From Virgisporangium ochraceum (GTDB lineage Bacteria; Actinomycetota; Actinomycetes; Mycobacteriales; Micromonosporaceae), in the NCBI RefSeq assembly GCF_016863655.1, contig NZ_BOPH01000153.1:1-52217 (forward strand): a stretch of 52,217 nt of DNA. The letters run 5' to 3'. This document shows positions 27,600 to 35,422 of the stretch, piece after piece. The notes under the pieces were generated by a model. It searched no databases. It was given only the letters and a program-made list of their open reading frames with translations, and had not been told where the DNA came from. How positions within the stretch are numbered: the first letter of the stretch is position 1; each line of letters starts with the position of its first letter. A program made the translations under genes and the position numbers.

Positions 27600-28655
27600 A
27601 TGCCGGATCAGGACGATCCGAAGCTGCCGGCCGCCCAGGTGACCCCGGCGCTGCCCGACCCGAGCGACGACGAGTCCCCCACGATCCAGATCTCCGGCGA
27701 CGGGGAAAGCGGCACGAACCGCTGGTCGGGGTCGGCCACCGTCCCTCCGCCGGGCACGCCGCGCCGCAGGTCGGGGCTCGGCCGCGACGATGAGGACACC
27801 TACGACCTGCCGGTCGACGACGACTACGGCCCCACGCTCCGCGAGCGCTTCCGCGTCTGGCGGTCGGGCCGGCGCCGTCCCGCGCAGGTCGCGCCGCCGC
27901 CGCAGCCCCCGGCCCACCCGCAGACCGGGTCGATGCCGCCCCAGTTGCCGCCGGGCTACACCCGCGCCGCGCCGCCGCCGGGGTGGTACGGCCCGCCCGC
28001 GGCGTACGGTCCGCCGCCCGGTCGCCCTCCGCAGCGTCAAGATCGAAGTGGACACCGACCGCCGGTCAACCCGTACCCGACCCCGCCGCGGGCCCCCCGC
28101 CGACGCCGGCGCCGCTGGCCGTGGTGGCTGCTGTTCTGGTTCCTGGCGTTCGCGGCCTGCTGCGGCGGCGTCACGCTGTGGGCCCGGCCGTTCGTCGACC
28201 AGTACCCGGCGAGCATCGCCACGGAGGCCGACGTGCCGGGCCTGACCCGCTCGAAGGACGACTCCCGCCAGAAGACCGCCGACGCGCTGCTCGGCAAGGT
28301 CGAGTCGGAGCAGTGGGACGAGGCGTCGTACTCCGTCCTCTATACCGACAACCGCAACCGTGGCGCCACGCTCCTGGCCACCACGCGGTTCGTCTTCGAC
28401 CCGGAGAAGGACCTCACCGCGCGGTTCGCCGACCTCACCGGCGACCTGAAGATCACCGGTGACGCCGCGGTCGACGCCGGCACACTCGGCGGCTACAAGC
28501 GCTGCGGCACCGGCACGCTCAACGGCCGCACGGTGGCGGTCTGCGGCTGGGCCGACCACGGCTCGCTGGCCGTGGCGGTGTTCGGCAACCGTTCGGTCGA
28601 CGAGTCGTCGACGCTGCTCGACACCATCCGCGGCGCCGTTCTCAAGCGTGGGTGA
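27600..28655 (+). CDS. Single-pass membrane protein of unknown function, paralogue A
   Basis: A 351-aa protein. Residues 1-165 are Pro/Asp/Arg-rich and cytoplasmic, residues about 180-197 are one transmembrane helix (WWLLFWFLAFAACCGGVTLW) after a run of six arginines, and the C-terminal ~150 residues lie outside. That outer domain ends with CGTGTLNGRTVAVCGWADHGSLAVAVFGNRSVDESSTLLDTIRGAVLKRG. The same pattern, cysteines included, ends the protein at 50817-51743, so they are paralogues. ATG 27600 follows a GAGGGGGG run at 27588-27595. It is divergent from the radical SAM gene and convergent with the E1-like gene, with only 3 bp between stops. Family unknown. Confidence 0.85.
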   Translation: MPDQDDPKLPAAQVTPALPDPSDDESPTIQISGDGESGTNRWSGSATVPPPGTPRRRSGLGRDDEDTYDLPVDDDYGPTLRERFRVWRSGRRRPAQVAPPPQPPAHPQTGSMPPQLPPGYTRAAPPPGWYGPPAAYGPPPGRPPQRQDRSGHRPPVNPYPTPPRAPRRRRRRWPWWLLFWFLAFAACCGGVTLWARPFVDQYPASIATEADVPGLTRSKDDSRQKTADALLGKVESEQWDEASYSVLYTDNRNRGATLLATTRFVFDPEKDLTARFADLTGDLKITGDAAVDAGTLGGYKRCGTGTLNGRTVAVCGWADHGSLAVAVFGNRSVDESSTLLDTIRGAVLKRG

Positions 28656-28658
28656 CCG

Positions 28659-29216
28659 TCAGGCGAGGGTCACCAGCGAGTCGGCGCGGTCGCCGGTCCG
28701 CACGAACTGGGCCACGACGGTGGCGAGCCGCGCCGCGACCAGGCCGATGAACGGCAGGTGCTCGCCGTCGACGCAGGTGGCCTGCCCCGGCTCGTCGGAC
28801 TCGTCGGGAACGAACCGCTCGCCCCAGCGCACCAGCCCGAACGTTCCGTCGCCGGAGAGCCCGGCGTGCACCGACGGCACCCCCGTCGACGCCGCGAAGT
28901 CGCGGACCACGAGGCGGGAGGCCGCGTTGTCGAAGCAGTCGACGAGGAGGTCGGCGCCGGCGGCCACGGTGGCGACGTTGTCGGCGGTGAGCCGCACCGG
29001 GAACGCCGTGGCGTCGACGCCGTAGAACGTGCGCAGCTGCAGTTTCAGCGCCTCGGCCTTGTTCTTCCCGACCGCCTGCCGGGTGTAGGCCTGCGACAGC
29101 AGGTTCTTCGACTCGACCCGGTCGAAGTCCACAATAGACAGTTTCGCCGGCAGCGTGCGGCACAACGTCACCGCGGTCGAGCCGAGCGCGCCGACGCCGC
29201 AGAAGAGGATCAGCAC
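28659..29216 (-). CDS. Compact E1/ThiF-like adenylyltransferase
   Basis: A 185-aa ThiF/E1-type protein that would adenylate the C terminus of a ubiquitin-like partner with ATP. The nucleotide motif is CGVGALGS (6-13), followed by VDFDRVESKNLLSQ (29-42), the lysine region GKNKAEAL (50-57), and VDCFDN (92-97) where the Mg-binding aspartate sits. The segment TCVDGEHLPFIGLVAARLAT places Cys148 where MoeB/ThiF enzymes have their conserved cysteine. It lacks the ~25 N-terminal residues and the CxxC zinc pair of MoeB. GTG 29216 overlaps the 80-aa gene's stop. It is last in the five-gene overlap chain 32518 to 28659. Partner specificity is inferred from context. Confidence 0.88.
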   Translation of the reverse strand: MLILFCGVGALGSTAVTLCRTLPAKLSIVDFDRVESKNLLSQAYTRQAVGKNKAEALKLQLRTFYGVDATAFPVRLTADNVATVAAGADLLVDCFDNAASRLVVRDFAASTGVPSVHAGLSGDGTFGLVRWGERFVPDESDEPGQATCVDGEHLPFIGLVAARLATVVAQFVRTGDRADSLVTLA

Positions 29217-29452
29217 CCGAACGGAACCTTGGGACGCAGGTACAGCCGGAGTACGCCGTCGGGACCATGGATGCGGTCGACCACGAAGTGGGTGAACGCC
29301 ACCGGGTCGGCGACCCGCAGGACGCCACGCAGCGGCGCCTGGTTCACCGCCTCGGCGGCGAGGCGCTTCACCTCGGCGTCGGAGAGCGCGTCGTCGACGT
29401 CCCAGGGGACGTCGGCCGACCGGCCGCCGTACGTCACGTTCAGAATCGCCAT
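29210..29452 (-). CDS. Probable ubiquitin-like (beta-grasp) protein
   Basis: An 80-aa protein between a JAB peptidase and an E1-like enzyme. The pattern reads as beta (AILNVTYGG), beta (SADVPWDV), helix (SDAEVKRLAAEAVNQA), beta (THFVVDRI), beta (VLRLYLRP), then a flexible tail ending Pro-Phe-Gly79-Cys80. That fits a beta-grasp fold of ubiquitin size, similar in position to the Prok_Ub protein C of PRTRC-type clusters. The ATG at 29452 overlaps the JAB stop as TAATG; the longer frame adds only shadow residues. The single Cys after Gly79 may be a removable cap. The fold call is from pattern and context, not from detected homology. Confidence 0.68.
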   Translation of the reverse strand: MAILNVTYGGRSADVPWDVDDALSDAEVKRLAAEAVNQAPLRGVLRVADPVAFTHFVVDRIHGPDGVLRLYLRPKVPFGC

Positions 29453-29814
29453 TACCGAGCCTCCAATCCCGATGCGCCGCGCAGGAGAGCGACCCACGCC
29501 GGTTCATGTTCCTCGATCAGCGTGGTGCCATCGGCCCGGCGGCGCAGCAGGTTTTCGGGTGTCACCACGGCGTAGCCGAGCGGGCGGCCGAGGGCGGCGT
29601 CCAGAGCGTCCATTGTGGACAGATCGGTGGCCGAGAACGCCAACGGGCCACGGGGGTGCGAGTGGGCCACCTCGGCGAGCGCGTCGCGGTGCGCCCAGAT
29701 CGCGGTCCACCGGTCGCGCGAGTCGGGCAGTGCCGACGGGTCGCTGGAGGAGTCGCTCCACAGGACCGCGCCCCGTGCGTCCAGAAGAAAGCACACCTCG
29801 GTGAGCGTCACCAC
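29452..29814 (-). CDS. JAB/MPN (JAMM) metallopeptidase-like protein
   Basis: A 120-aa single-domain protein with a complete JAMM zinc motif: His51 and His53 in HSHPRG, Ser61, Asp64 in FSATD, and a likely catalytic Glu6 in TEVCFLL (Glu48 is the alternative). In this superfamily such proteins cut after the C-terminal Gly of ubiquitin-like proteins, maturing or removing them. Two adjacent GTG codons (29814, 29811) can start it; the second overlaps the upstream stop as GTGA. Its stop overlaps the ubiquitin-like start. Peptidase activity is inferred from the motif; targets from the neighbours. Confidence 0.85.
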   Translation of the reverse strand: MVTLTEVCFLLDARGAVLWSDSSSDPSALPDSRDRWTAIWAHRDALAEVAHSHPRGPLAFSATDLSTMDALDAALGRPLGYAVVTPENLLRRRADGTTLIEEHEPAWVALLRGASGLEAR

Positions 29815-30791
29815 GCGGTGATCTCCAGCTGGTACGTGCGGATCGCCTCGGCGATCACACCCGGAAGGCTCTCCAACGTCAGCCGCTCGTCGGCGCCGGC
29901 CAGACAGATGCCGGCGTCGACGACCCGCAGCGTCTCACCGTCGACCACCGACACGAACCGGTCGTCCATGAAGTCGTAACGCACCTCGAGGAGGTCGCCG
30001 CTGAGCCAACGGCTGTCGCGCAGCAGCGCTCCGGCGCTGTACAGGGCGGCCTCGGCCCGGTCGAGCGTCCGCTCCCGCGCCGACGCCGGGCGCAGCCGCG
30101 CGTCGGTGCGCTCGGCCCGCCACCGCTCGACGTGGTTCGGCTCGGCGGCCCGCCGCTCCTGCGCACCGGTGAGGATGCGCCGCGCCGCGGCGTCGCCCAT
30201 CGCGACCAGCTCGCCGATGTGCCAGCGCAGTTGCACCGGCCGCACCGGCACGGCCAGGGCGGTCGCCACCCGCAGCATGACCGCGTACCCGAACGCCGCG
30301 CGCAGCGGCGCCGGCACCCCGGAGATCGCGGCGAGCGCGCCGTTGGCGCCGTGCTCGGTGCTCTGTTCGAACACCGCGCGCACCTTGTCCTCGACGCCGG
30401 TCTCGAAGTCCTCGCTGTCGTACAGCAGCGCACCCCCGTGCCAGCGCCGCGCGATCACCGGCGCGAACCGCATCGGTTCCGCAACGATGGCGCTCGCTCC
30501 GCTCGCGCGGGCGCCGGGACCCATGGCGAGCCGGTACGCGACCGCCCGGTCGCCGACCAGGTACCCGGCGACCCAGTAGCCGCGCACCGCGGGCAGGTCG
30601 CCGAGGTCGGGCGGGTCGGCCGGCTCCACCGCCGTGGCGGTGCGGCCGCTGACCTCGAACCGCCACCAGCCGGTCGCCGTCGGACCGACCGCCCGCAGCC
30701 GCCGGTCGGGTGCGTCGACGTACGGGCCACCGAGGTACGGCAGCACCATCGTCTCGGAAGCCTGTTGCAGAAAGCGTCGATAGTCCGTCAT
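29808..30791 (-). CDS. Unknown protein of the ubiquitin-like operon
   Basis: A 327-aa soluble protein I do not recognise. It begins MTDYRRFLQQASETMVLPYLGGPYV, contains a strand-rich N-terminal third with several Trp/Tyr (GWWRFEVSGR, YWVAGYLVG), a helical middle, and a well-ordered C terminus reading SVVDGETLRVVDAGICLAGADERLTLESLPGVI. It has a single cysteine, in that last segment, so if any protein here acts as an E2-like carrier this is the candidate, but nothing else about it looks like an E2. The ATG at 30791 overlaps the vWA stop as ATGA and the end overlaps the JAB start, showing tight coupling in the operon. Confidence 0.85.
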   Translation of the reverse strand: MTDYRRFLQQASETMVLPYLGGPYVDAPDRRLRAVGPTATGWWRFEVSGRTATAVEPADPPDLGDLPAVRGYWVAGYLVGDRAVAYRLAMGPGARASGASAIVAEPMRFAPVIARRWHGGALLYDSEDFETGVEDKVRAVFEQSTEHGANGALAAISGVPAPLRAAFGYAVMLRVATALAVPVRPVQLRWHIGELVAMGDAAARRILTGAQERRAAEPNHVERWRAERTDARLRPASARERTLDRAEAALYSAGALLRDSRWLSGDLLEVRYDFMDDRFVSVVDGETLRVVDAGICLAGADERLTLESLPGVIAEAIRTYQLEITAW

Positions 30792-32518
30792 GTCGCCAGA
30801 AGTGGGGTTGCCAGCACCTTGTCGAGCCACGGGTACGAGGCGGCCGGGCCCACCCGGACGGCGACGGGCGCGTCGAGCAGCGTCTTCAGCACGCGCGTCA
30901 CCTGGTACGGGTCGTCGAACTGGCGCACCTCGACCTCGCTGAACGGCACACCGAGATCGGCGGACGCGTCGCGCACGGTGCTCCCCCGCTCCCAGCCCCG
31001 GTCGACGTTGACGATCAGCGCCATCGCCGCCGGCCGGTAGCCGTACTCCCGGAACGCGTCGGCGAACCCGGATCCGCTCTCACCGGCCTCGTCGCCGACC
31101 ACGATCACGATCAGCGCCGCGCCGTCCGGCACGTCGACCTTCTCTGCGCGGAACGCGCGCAGCGCGGCGCCGTGCACGGTGCCGCCGCCGGCGTTGACCA
31201 CCGACAGCAGGTGCGTGATGCCGGCCCGGCTGGTCGCCTTCGGACGCAGCACCCGGCCCATCGTGTCGAACGTCGCGATGTGCAGCCGCTCCGGCGGGAA
31301 CCCGGCGAGGATGCGGACGAGCGTCTCCTTGGACTTCTCGATCGCGCCCTGCATCGAGCCCGACTTGTCGATGAGGAAGAAGACGTGCACGTCCTCGTCG
31401 CCCACGGCGGTGGAGACCGCGACCTCGGCGGCGGCCTCCAACGCCTCCCGGACCGCGGCGCCGCGGACGTTGCGGGCGACGTTCAGCGACCGCTGGTCGG
31501 TGGCCGTGAGCAGTGCCTGCTCCCACCGGGCGCGGATCTCGGCGTCGGCGAGCAGGCCGAGGCTCTCCAGCGTGGGCGTGAGGATGCGCAGGTCCTGGTC
31601 GCTCAGCGAGGGCAGCAGCGCCACCATGATCGCCGGGGTGAGGCCGACGCCGGCCGGCAGCCGGCCGACAGCGTCCTTGAACGACAGCTTCTCCGTGACG
31701 ATGCGCTCGCAGATCTCGGCCTCGGTGAGCCCGTCGAACCGCTCGCGGCGCTGGAGCACCAGGGTGCCGCCGACGCCCACCGTGCGGTGCCCGCCGGCGG
31801 CCTGCTTCTGCGCCCAGCCGAGCACGCTGAAGAACCGCTCGGTGGTGGGCTTGTAGCCGCACTTGCGGGCCAGCGCCTTGATCGTCTCCTTGTAGCCGGC
31901 GGTGACCAGACCGTCGAGGAGCGGGGTGTTGCGTTCGCGGTGGGCGAGCCAGCGTCGGGCGGCGGCGGGCCACCGCCCGAGCGGCGGCTTGCGGCCCGCC
32001 GGGTCGCCGAATCCAGCGGACCGGTTGAGCGCGGCGATCTCGGGCGTCTCCAGCAACTGGGCGACGCGGAGCACCTGCTTCGGGGTCATCGCGCGCTGGC
32101 CGAGGCGCAGCATCATCGCGGCGCCCACGGCGCGGTAGTCGTCGTCGTGGAAGGCGACGGAGCCGTCGTCGTCGTGCACGGGCGCGCCGGTGCGGTGCTG
32201 CACCAGCATCAGTGCGGACAGGCACACCTGCAGGTCACGCCAGTCGCTCTCGGTGGCGGCGTAGCTGGCGAACCGGGCGGCGAGTTCGGGGTCGAGGCGG
32301 TAGATATCGAGCAGTGTGCCGTACAGGTGTGCCGCGGCGGGCACGAACAGCCCAGGAGCCACCCGACGGACGCCACGCTGCACCCTGCCCGGGGTGGCCG
32401 GAAGCCATTCGCCGTTCTGATCGACACCAGGCCGGTTGTGCCACAGGTGGGCGCCGGAGTTGAGCACCAGGTGCAGCAGGCGGTCGGCGGCGCCGCGGTC
32501 TTCGGCTGGCAGGTTCAT
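30788..32518 (-). CDS. vWA domain protein of the ubiquitin-like operon
   Basis: A 576-aa cytosolic protein. Residues 1-375 are largely helical; residues about 378-560 are a von Willebrand A domain with an intact metal-ion site, Asp384-Lys-Ser-Gly-Ser-Met, in FFLIDKSGSMQGAIEKSKE. The overall plan, helical repeat then vWA, recalls Ro60/TROVE proteins, but I could not match TROVE signatures. I start it at ATG 32518: upstream in-frame codons to a TTG at 32647 come from AT-richer sequence that does not look coded. The 179-bp gap to the Hsp70-like gene therefore probably holds the operon promoter. First gene of the chain vWA, unknown, JAB, ubiquitin-like, E1. Confidence 0.87.
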   Translation of the reverse strand: MNLPAEDRGAADRLLHLVLNSGAHLWHNRPGVDQNGEWLPATPGRVQRGVRRVAPGLFVPAAAHLYGTLLDIYRLDPELAARFASYAATESDWRDLQVCLSALMLVQHRTGAPVHDDDGSVAFHDDDYRAVGAAMMLRLGQRAMTPKQVLRVAQLLETPEIAALNRSAGFGDPAGRKPPLGRWPAAARRWLAHRERNTPLLDGLVTAGYKETIKALARKCGYKPTTERFFSVLGWAQKQAAGGHRTVGVGGTLVLQRRERFDGLTEAEICERIVTEKLSFKDAVGRLPAGVGLTPAIMVALLPSLSDQDLRILTPTLESLGLLADAEIRARWEQALLTATDQRSLNVARNVRGAAVREALEAAAEVAVSTAVGDEDVHVFFLIDKSGSMQGAIEKSKETLVRILAGFPPERLHIATFDTMGRVLRPKATSRAGITHLLSVVNAGGGTVHGAALRAFRAEKVDVPDGAALIVIVVGDEAGESGSGFADAFREYGYRPAAMALIVNVDRGWERGSTVRDASADLGVPFSEVEVRQFDDPYQVTRVLKTLLDAPVAVRVGPAASYPWLDKVLATPLLAT

Positions 32519-32697
32519 GTGGACGTCGTGACCCCGTTTAGGCAAAAGAAATGCCACCCGAGTGACGAAGCCTGGATAAACCAGAGTTTCAATCTGGCCC
32601 TTTGCCAAGGGCTGCGTGTAAGGCCTCGTCGGCCGGATGGCCGTCAACCAGTGTGAGTCAACCTAACAGCCGTCGTCAACGCCATTGCCGGCAACGG

Positions 32698-35355
32698 CTA
32701 GCTGTCGATCGTCCACACCCGGAAGTCGGTCGCGGTGGCGCAGGCCAAGCGGCTGCCACCGACGTCGCAGCTGGCCGGGATCACGGTCACCGTGCCGAGG
32801 TCGGTGCTGGCACCGTCGCCGAAGTTGACCCCCTCGATGGCCAGGGGCTGCGCCGTACCCGCCCACTCCGCGGCCGCACCGGCCGGCCGGGTGGGCAGCA
32901 GCACCGCGTCGACGTCGCCGCTGAGCTTCGGGTCGTCGCGCAGCCGCACGTCGTAGTAGTTCCGGTTGAACGTGCCCTTCTTGAGGTTGGCGACCGCCGC
33001 CCCCGCCTTGTCGTTCTCGAGCGTCGGCACGATCACGAACTCCGCCGCGCGCGCCAGGCTCCCGGGCACCGCCGCGTACGGCACCTGCGCCCGCGTGTCA
33101 CTCGGGCCGGCCTCGGTGATCTCGAACAGCTGCCGGCTGGTGGGGTCGTCGGTGATCTCGTCGATCATGCAGACCTTGTCGCCGCAGGGCCCGATCCACA
33201 CCGGCCGGCGGATCGACTGGTCGACGTAGATCCGCGTCCCGTTGCGCAGCAGCTGGTACTCGGTCTTGTTCTCCGCGACGTAGAGGTTGCCGGCGAGCGC
33301 GTCGTAGTGCACCAGCGCGACCGGGTGGCCCGGAGCCGCCTGCCCGAGGCCCTCCTGCAGCCCTTTACGGGTGTACCGGGAGATCTTGCCGGCGCCGTCG
33401 ATGACGTCGAGGTGGTCGTCGCCCTGCTCGCCGGGAAGGGGACGGGCACCGGCCGGCAGCCGGAACGGCTGGCCCGGTGCGGGCGTCGGCCCGCCGACCA
33501 CCCCGTACCGGACGGTGTTCGCGGGCTCCGCGTAGGCGATGTAACCCAGGCCGCCGCCCGCGTCGACCCCGGTGAGCGTCACCTTCTCGCCGGCGCCGAG
33601 CGCGGTCTCGGCGAACGTGTTGCTGGCCGCGTTCGACACCAGCATGGTGCGGGTGCCGTCGGCGGCCGGCGCCGCGATGACCGCGACCCAGTCGCCGACC
33701 TGGAACGCGACGGTCCAGCCGCCGCCCTTGGTCGAGCGGTGCCGCACCGTCGTGTCGGTGCCGTGCCTGACCGAGGCGACCTCGACCGTGCCGTCGGTGT
33801 GCTGCCCGACGGCGTGCGCCCAGCTCGACGTGACGATCGCCTGGTGCAGCCCGGTCGGGGCCAGGTCGTCGATCGTGATCGTGAGCTCTTCGGTGAGCGG
33901 ATCGGTCGTGTTCGCCTTGACCACGAGGTAGCCGCCGTAGCACAGCCCACCGAACACCAGCACCAGCGTGAGCAGCCACGGCCAGGCCCGGTACCGGCGC
34001 GGCGGCCGCGGCGGCGGCCCGGACGTGACCCACATCCCCGGCATCGGCTGCTGGACCGGCATCGGCGGCGGCATCGGCGGCGGGGCCACGGTCGTGTACG
34101 CCCGCGGCTGCGGGGCGACGCGCTGCGCCGGCGCACCCGACGGCGATCCCGAGATGGGCGACCCCGAGACCGGCGAGCCCGACACCGGCATGCCGCTCAC
34201 GGGCGTCCCCGACACCGGCACCACCGGTGACCCGGACACCGGCGCCGACGCCGCGCGCTGAGCCGGGGCCGGCCCCGCTGCCGGCCCTCCGACGGATCCC
34301 GCGACCGCGCCCTCGGCCACCGGAAGCTCCGGCTGCTCCAGCACCGTCGGCGCGACGCCCGTCTCCGCGTGCAACAACCGGCTGACCAGCGGCACCCGGC
34401 TCGTGCCGCCCACCAGGAAGATCCCGCAGAGCTGACCGGGCGTCAGGTTCGCCTGCCGCAACGCGCGGCTCAGCTCACCGGTGGCCCGCCGCAGCAGCGG
34501 GGTGGCCAGCTGCTCCAGCTCGTCGCGGGTCACGTGCAGCGACGCGCTGACCCCGGGCACCGCCACCGGCGCGGCCGTCGAGCGCGACAGCATCTCCTTC
34601 GCGGCCCGCACGTCCTCCCAGAACATCCGCCGGTTGCGCCGGCCGAGTTCGTCGGTGGGCTGGCTGATCTGCGCCCACACCTGCGGGTGCTGCGCGGCCA
34701 GCAGCTGGCCGAGGTGGTTGACGATCGCCGCGTCGATGTCGAGGCCGCCGAGGTCCTCGGCGCCGCCGCTGCCGACGACGGTGAACGTGGCGCCGTCGTT
34801 GCGGACGAGGGCGACGTCGAGCGTGCCGCCACCGAAGTCGAAGATCGCGAGCGTCCGGCCCACCGGGATCGGCCGTCGCTGGGTCTCGGTGAAGTAGCGC
34901 GCGGCCGCGATCGGTTCGGCCATCAGGTGGACCGGCGGCCAGCCGGCCCGGGCGGCGGCCTGCTGCAGCCGCCCCTTCCGCGCCGAGCCCCACGCGGCCG
35001 GACAGGTGATCACCGCCGGTGGCAGGTGACCCACCGTGTCGGTCACCGCCCGGGCCACCGTACGCAGGGGAGCCGCGAGCACGTCGACGATCGGCAGTTC
35101 CCGGTCGCCGAGGAACAGCACGTCCTCGTCGATGCGGCGCTTCGGGTTGGGCTCGAAGCGGGCCGGGTCGAGCTGGGCCATCCGCTGCGCGTCGCGGCCG
35201 ACCTGCAGGGTGCCGCTGTGGTCGAGGAACACCGCGCTGGGCAGCACCGGCTGGCCGTCGAACAGCACGGGTCGGGTGCGGCCGTCGGGGAAGCGGAGGA
35301 TCGCCACCGTGTTGGACGTCCCCAGATCTATCCCGACCGCGTACCCACCGCTCAT
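32698..35355 (-). CDS. Membrane-anchored Hsp70-like ATPase, copy 1
   Basis: An 885-aa protein. The first ~350 residues are an actin-like Hsp70 ATPase with all nucleotide loops: GIDLGTSNTVAI, DFGGGTLDVAL and FLVGGTSRVPLV. There is no Hsp70 substrate-binding domain. A linker with VSGSP repeats and prolines leads to one transmembrane helix at about residues 455-480 (WPWLLTLVLVFGGLCYGGYLVV), and ~400 residues lie outside, with WD/propeller-like strands and a C-terminal cysteine pair (SCDVGGSRLACA). ATG 35355 follows a GGGGGG run. It lies upstream of the vWA operon, same strand. The first ~1.05 kb is nearly identical to the inverted copy at 37261. Confidence 0.92.
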   Translation of the reverse strand: MSGGYAVGIDLGTSNTVAILRFPDGRTRPVLFDGQPVLPSAVFLDHSGTLQVGRDAQRMAQLDPARFEPNPKRRIDEDVLFLGDRELPIVDVLAAPLRTVARAVTDTVGHLPPAVITCPAAWGSARKGRLQQAAARAGWPPVHLMAEPIAAARYFTETQRRPIPVGRTLAIFDFGGGTLDVALVRNDGATFTVVGSGGAEDLGGLDIDAAIVNHLGQLLAAQHPQVWAQISQPTDELGRRNRRMFWEDVRAAKEMLSRSTAAPVAVPGVSASLHVTRDELEQLATPLLRRATGELSRALRQANLTPGQLCGIFLVGGTSRVPLVSRLLHAETGVAPTVLEQPELPVAEGAVAGSVGGPAAGPAPAQRAASAPVSGSPVVPVSGTPVSGMPVSGSPVSGSPISGSPSGAPAQRVAPQPRAYTTVAPPPMPPPMPVQQPMPGMWVTSGPPPRPPRRYRAWPWLLTLVLVFGGLCYGGYLVVKANTTDPLTEELTITIDDLAPTGLHQAIVTSSWAHAVGQHTDGTVEVASVRHGTDTTVRHRSTKGGGWTVAFQVGDWVAVIAAPAADGTRTMLVSNAASNTFAETALGAGEKVTLTGVDAGGGLGYIAYAEPANTVRYGVVGGPTPAPGQPFRLPAGARPLPGEQGDDHLDVIDGAGKISRYTRKGLQEGLGQAAPGHPVALVHYDALAGNLYVAENKTEYQLLRNGTRIYVDQSIRRPVWIGPCGDKVCMIDEITDDPTSRQLFEITEAGPSDTRAQVPYAAVPGSLARAAEFVIVPTLENDKAGAAVANLKKGTFNRNYYDVRLRDDPKLSGDVDAVLLPTRPAGAAAEWAGTAQPLAIEGVNFGDGASTDLGTVTVIPASCDVGGSRLACATATDFRVWTIDS
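34303..35355 (-). repeat. Inverted repeat arm 1 (Hsp70 ATPase domain)
   Basis: This arm matches 37261-38313 in inverted orientation. Its divergence from the other arm is scattered and light; one run of 83 bp is identical (37414-37496 in the other arm). The arms flank the methyltransferase and acyltransferase genes. Confidence 0.88.
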
Positions 35356-35422
35356 GCACGCCCCCCGGTGTACGTCGACGGCCGCGATCCTACGGTGTCG
35401 GCGCACGCCGGCGCGTTTGCGT

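Noticed and set aside
30788..32518. Firm Ro60/TROVE annotation
   Set aside because: The layout matches but I found no TROVE signature; kept as a hypothesis only.
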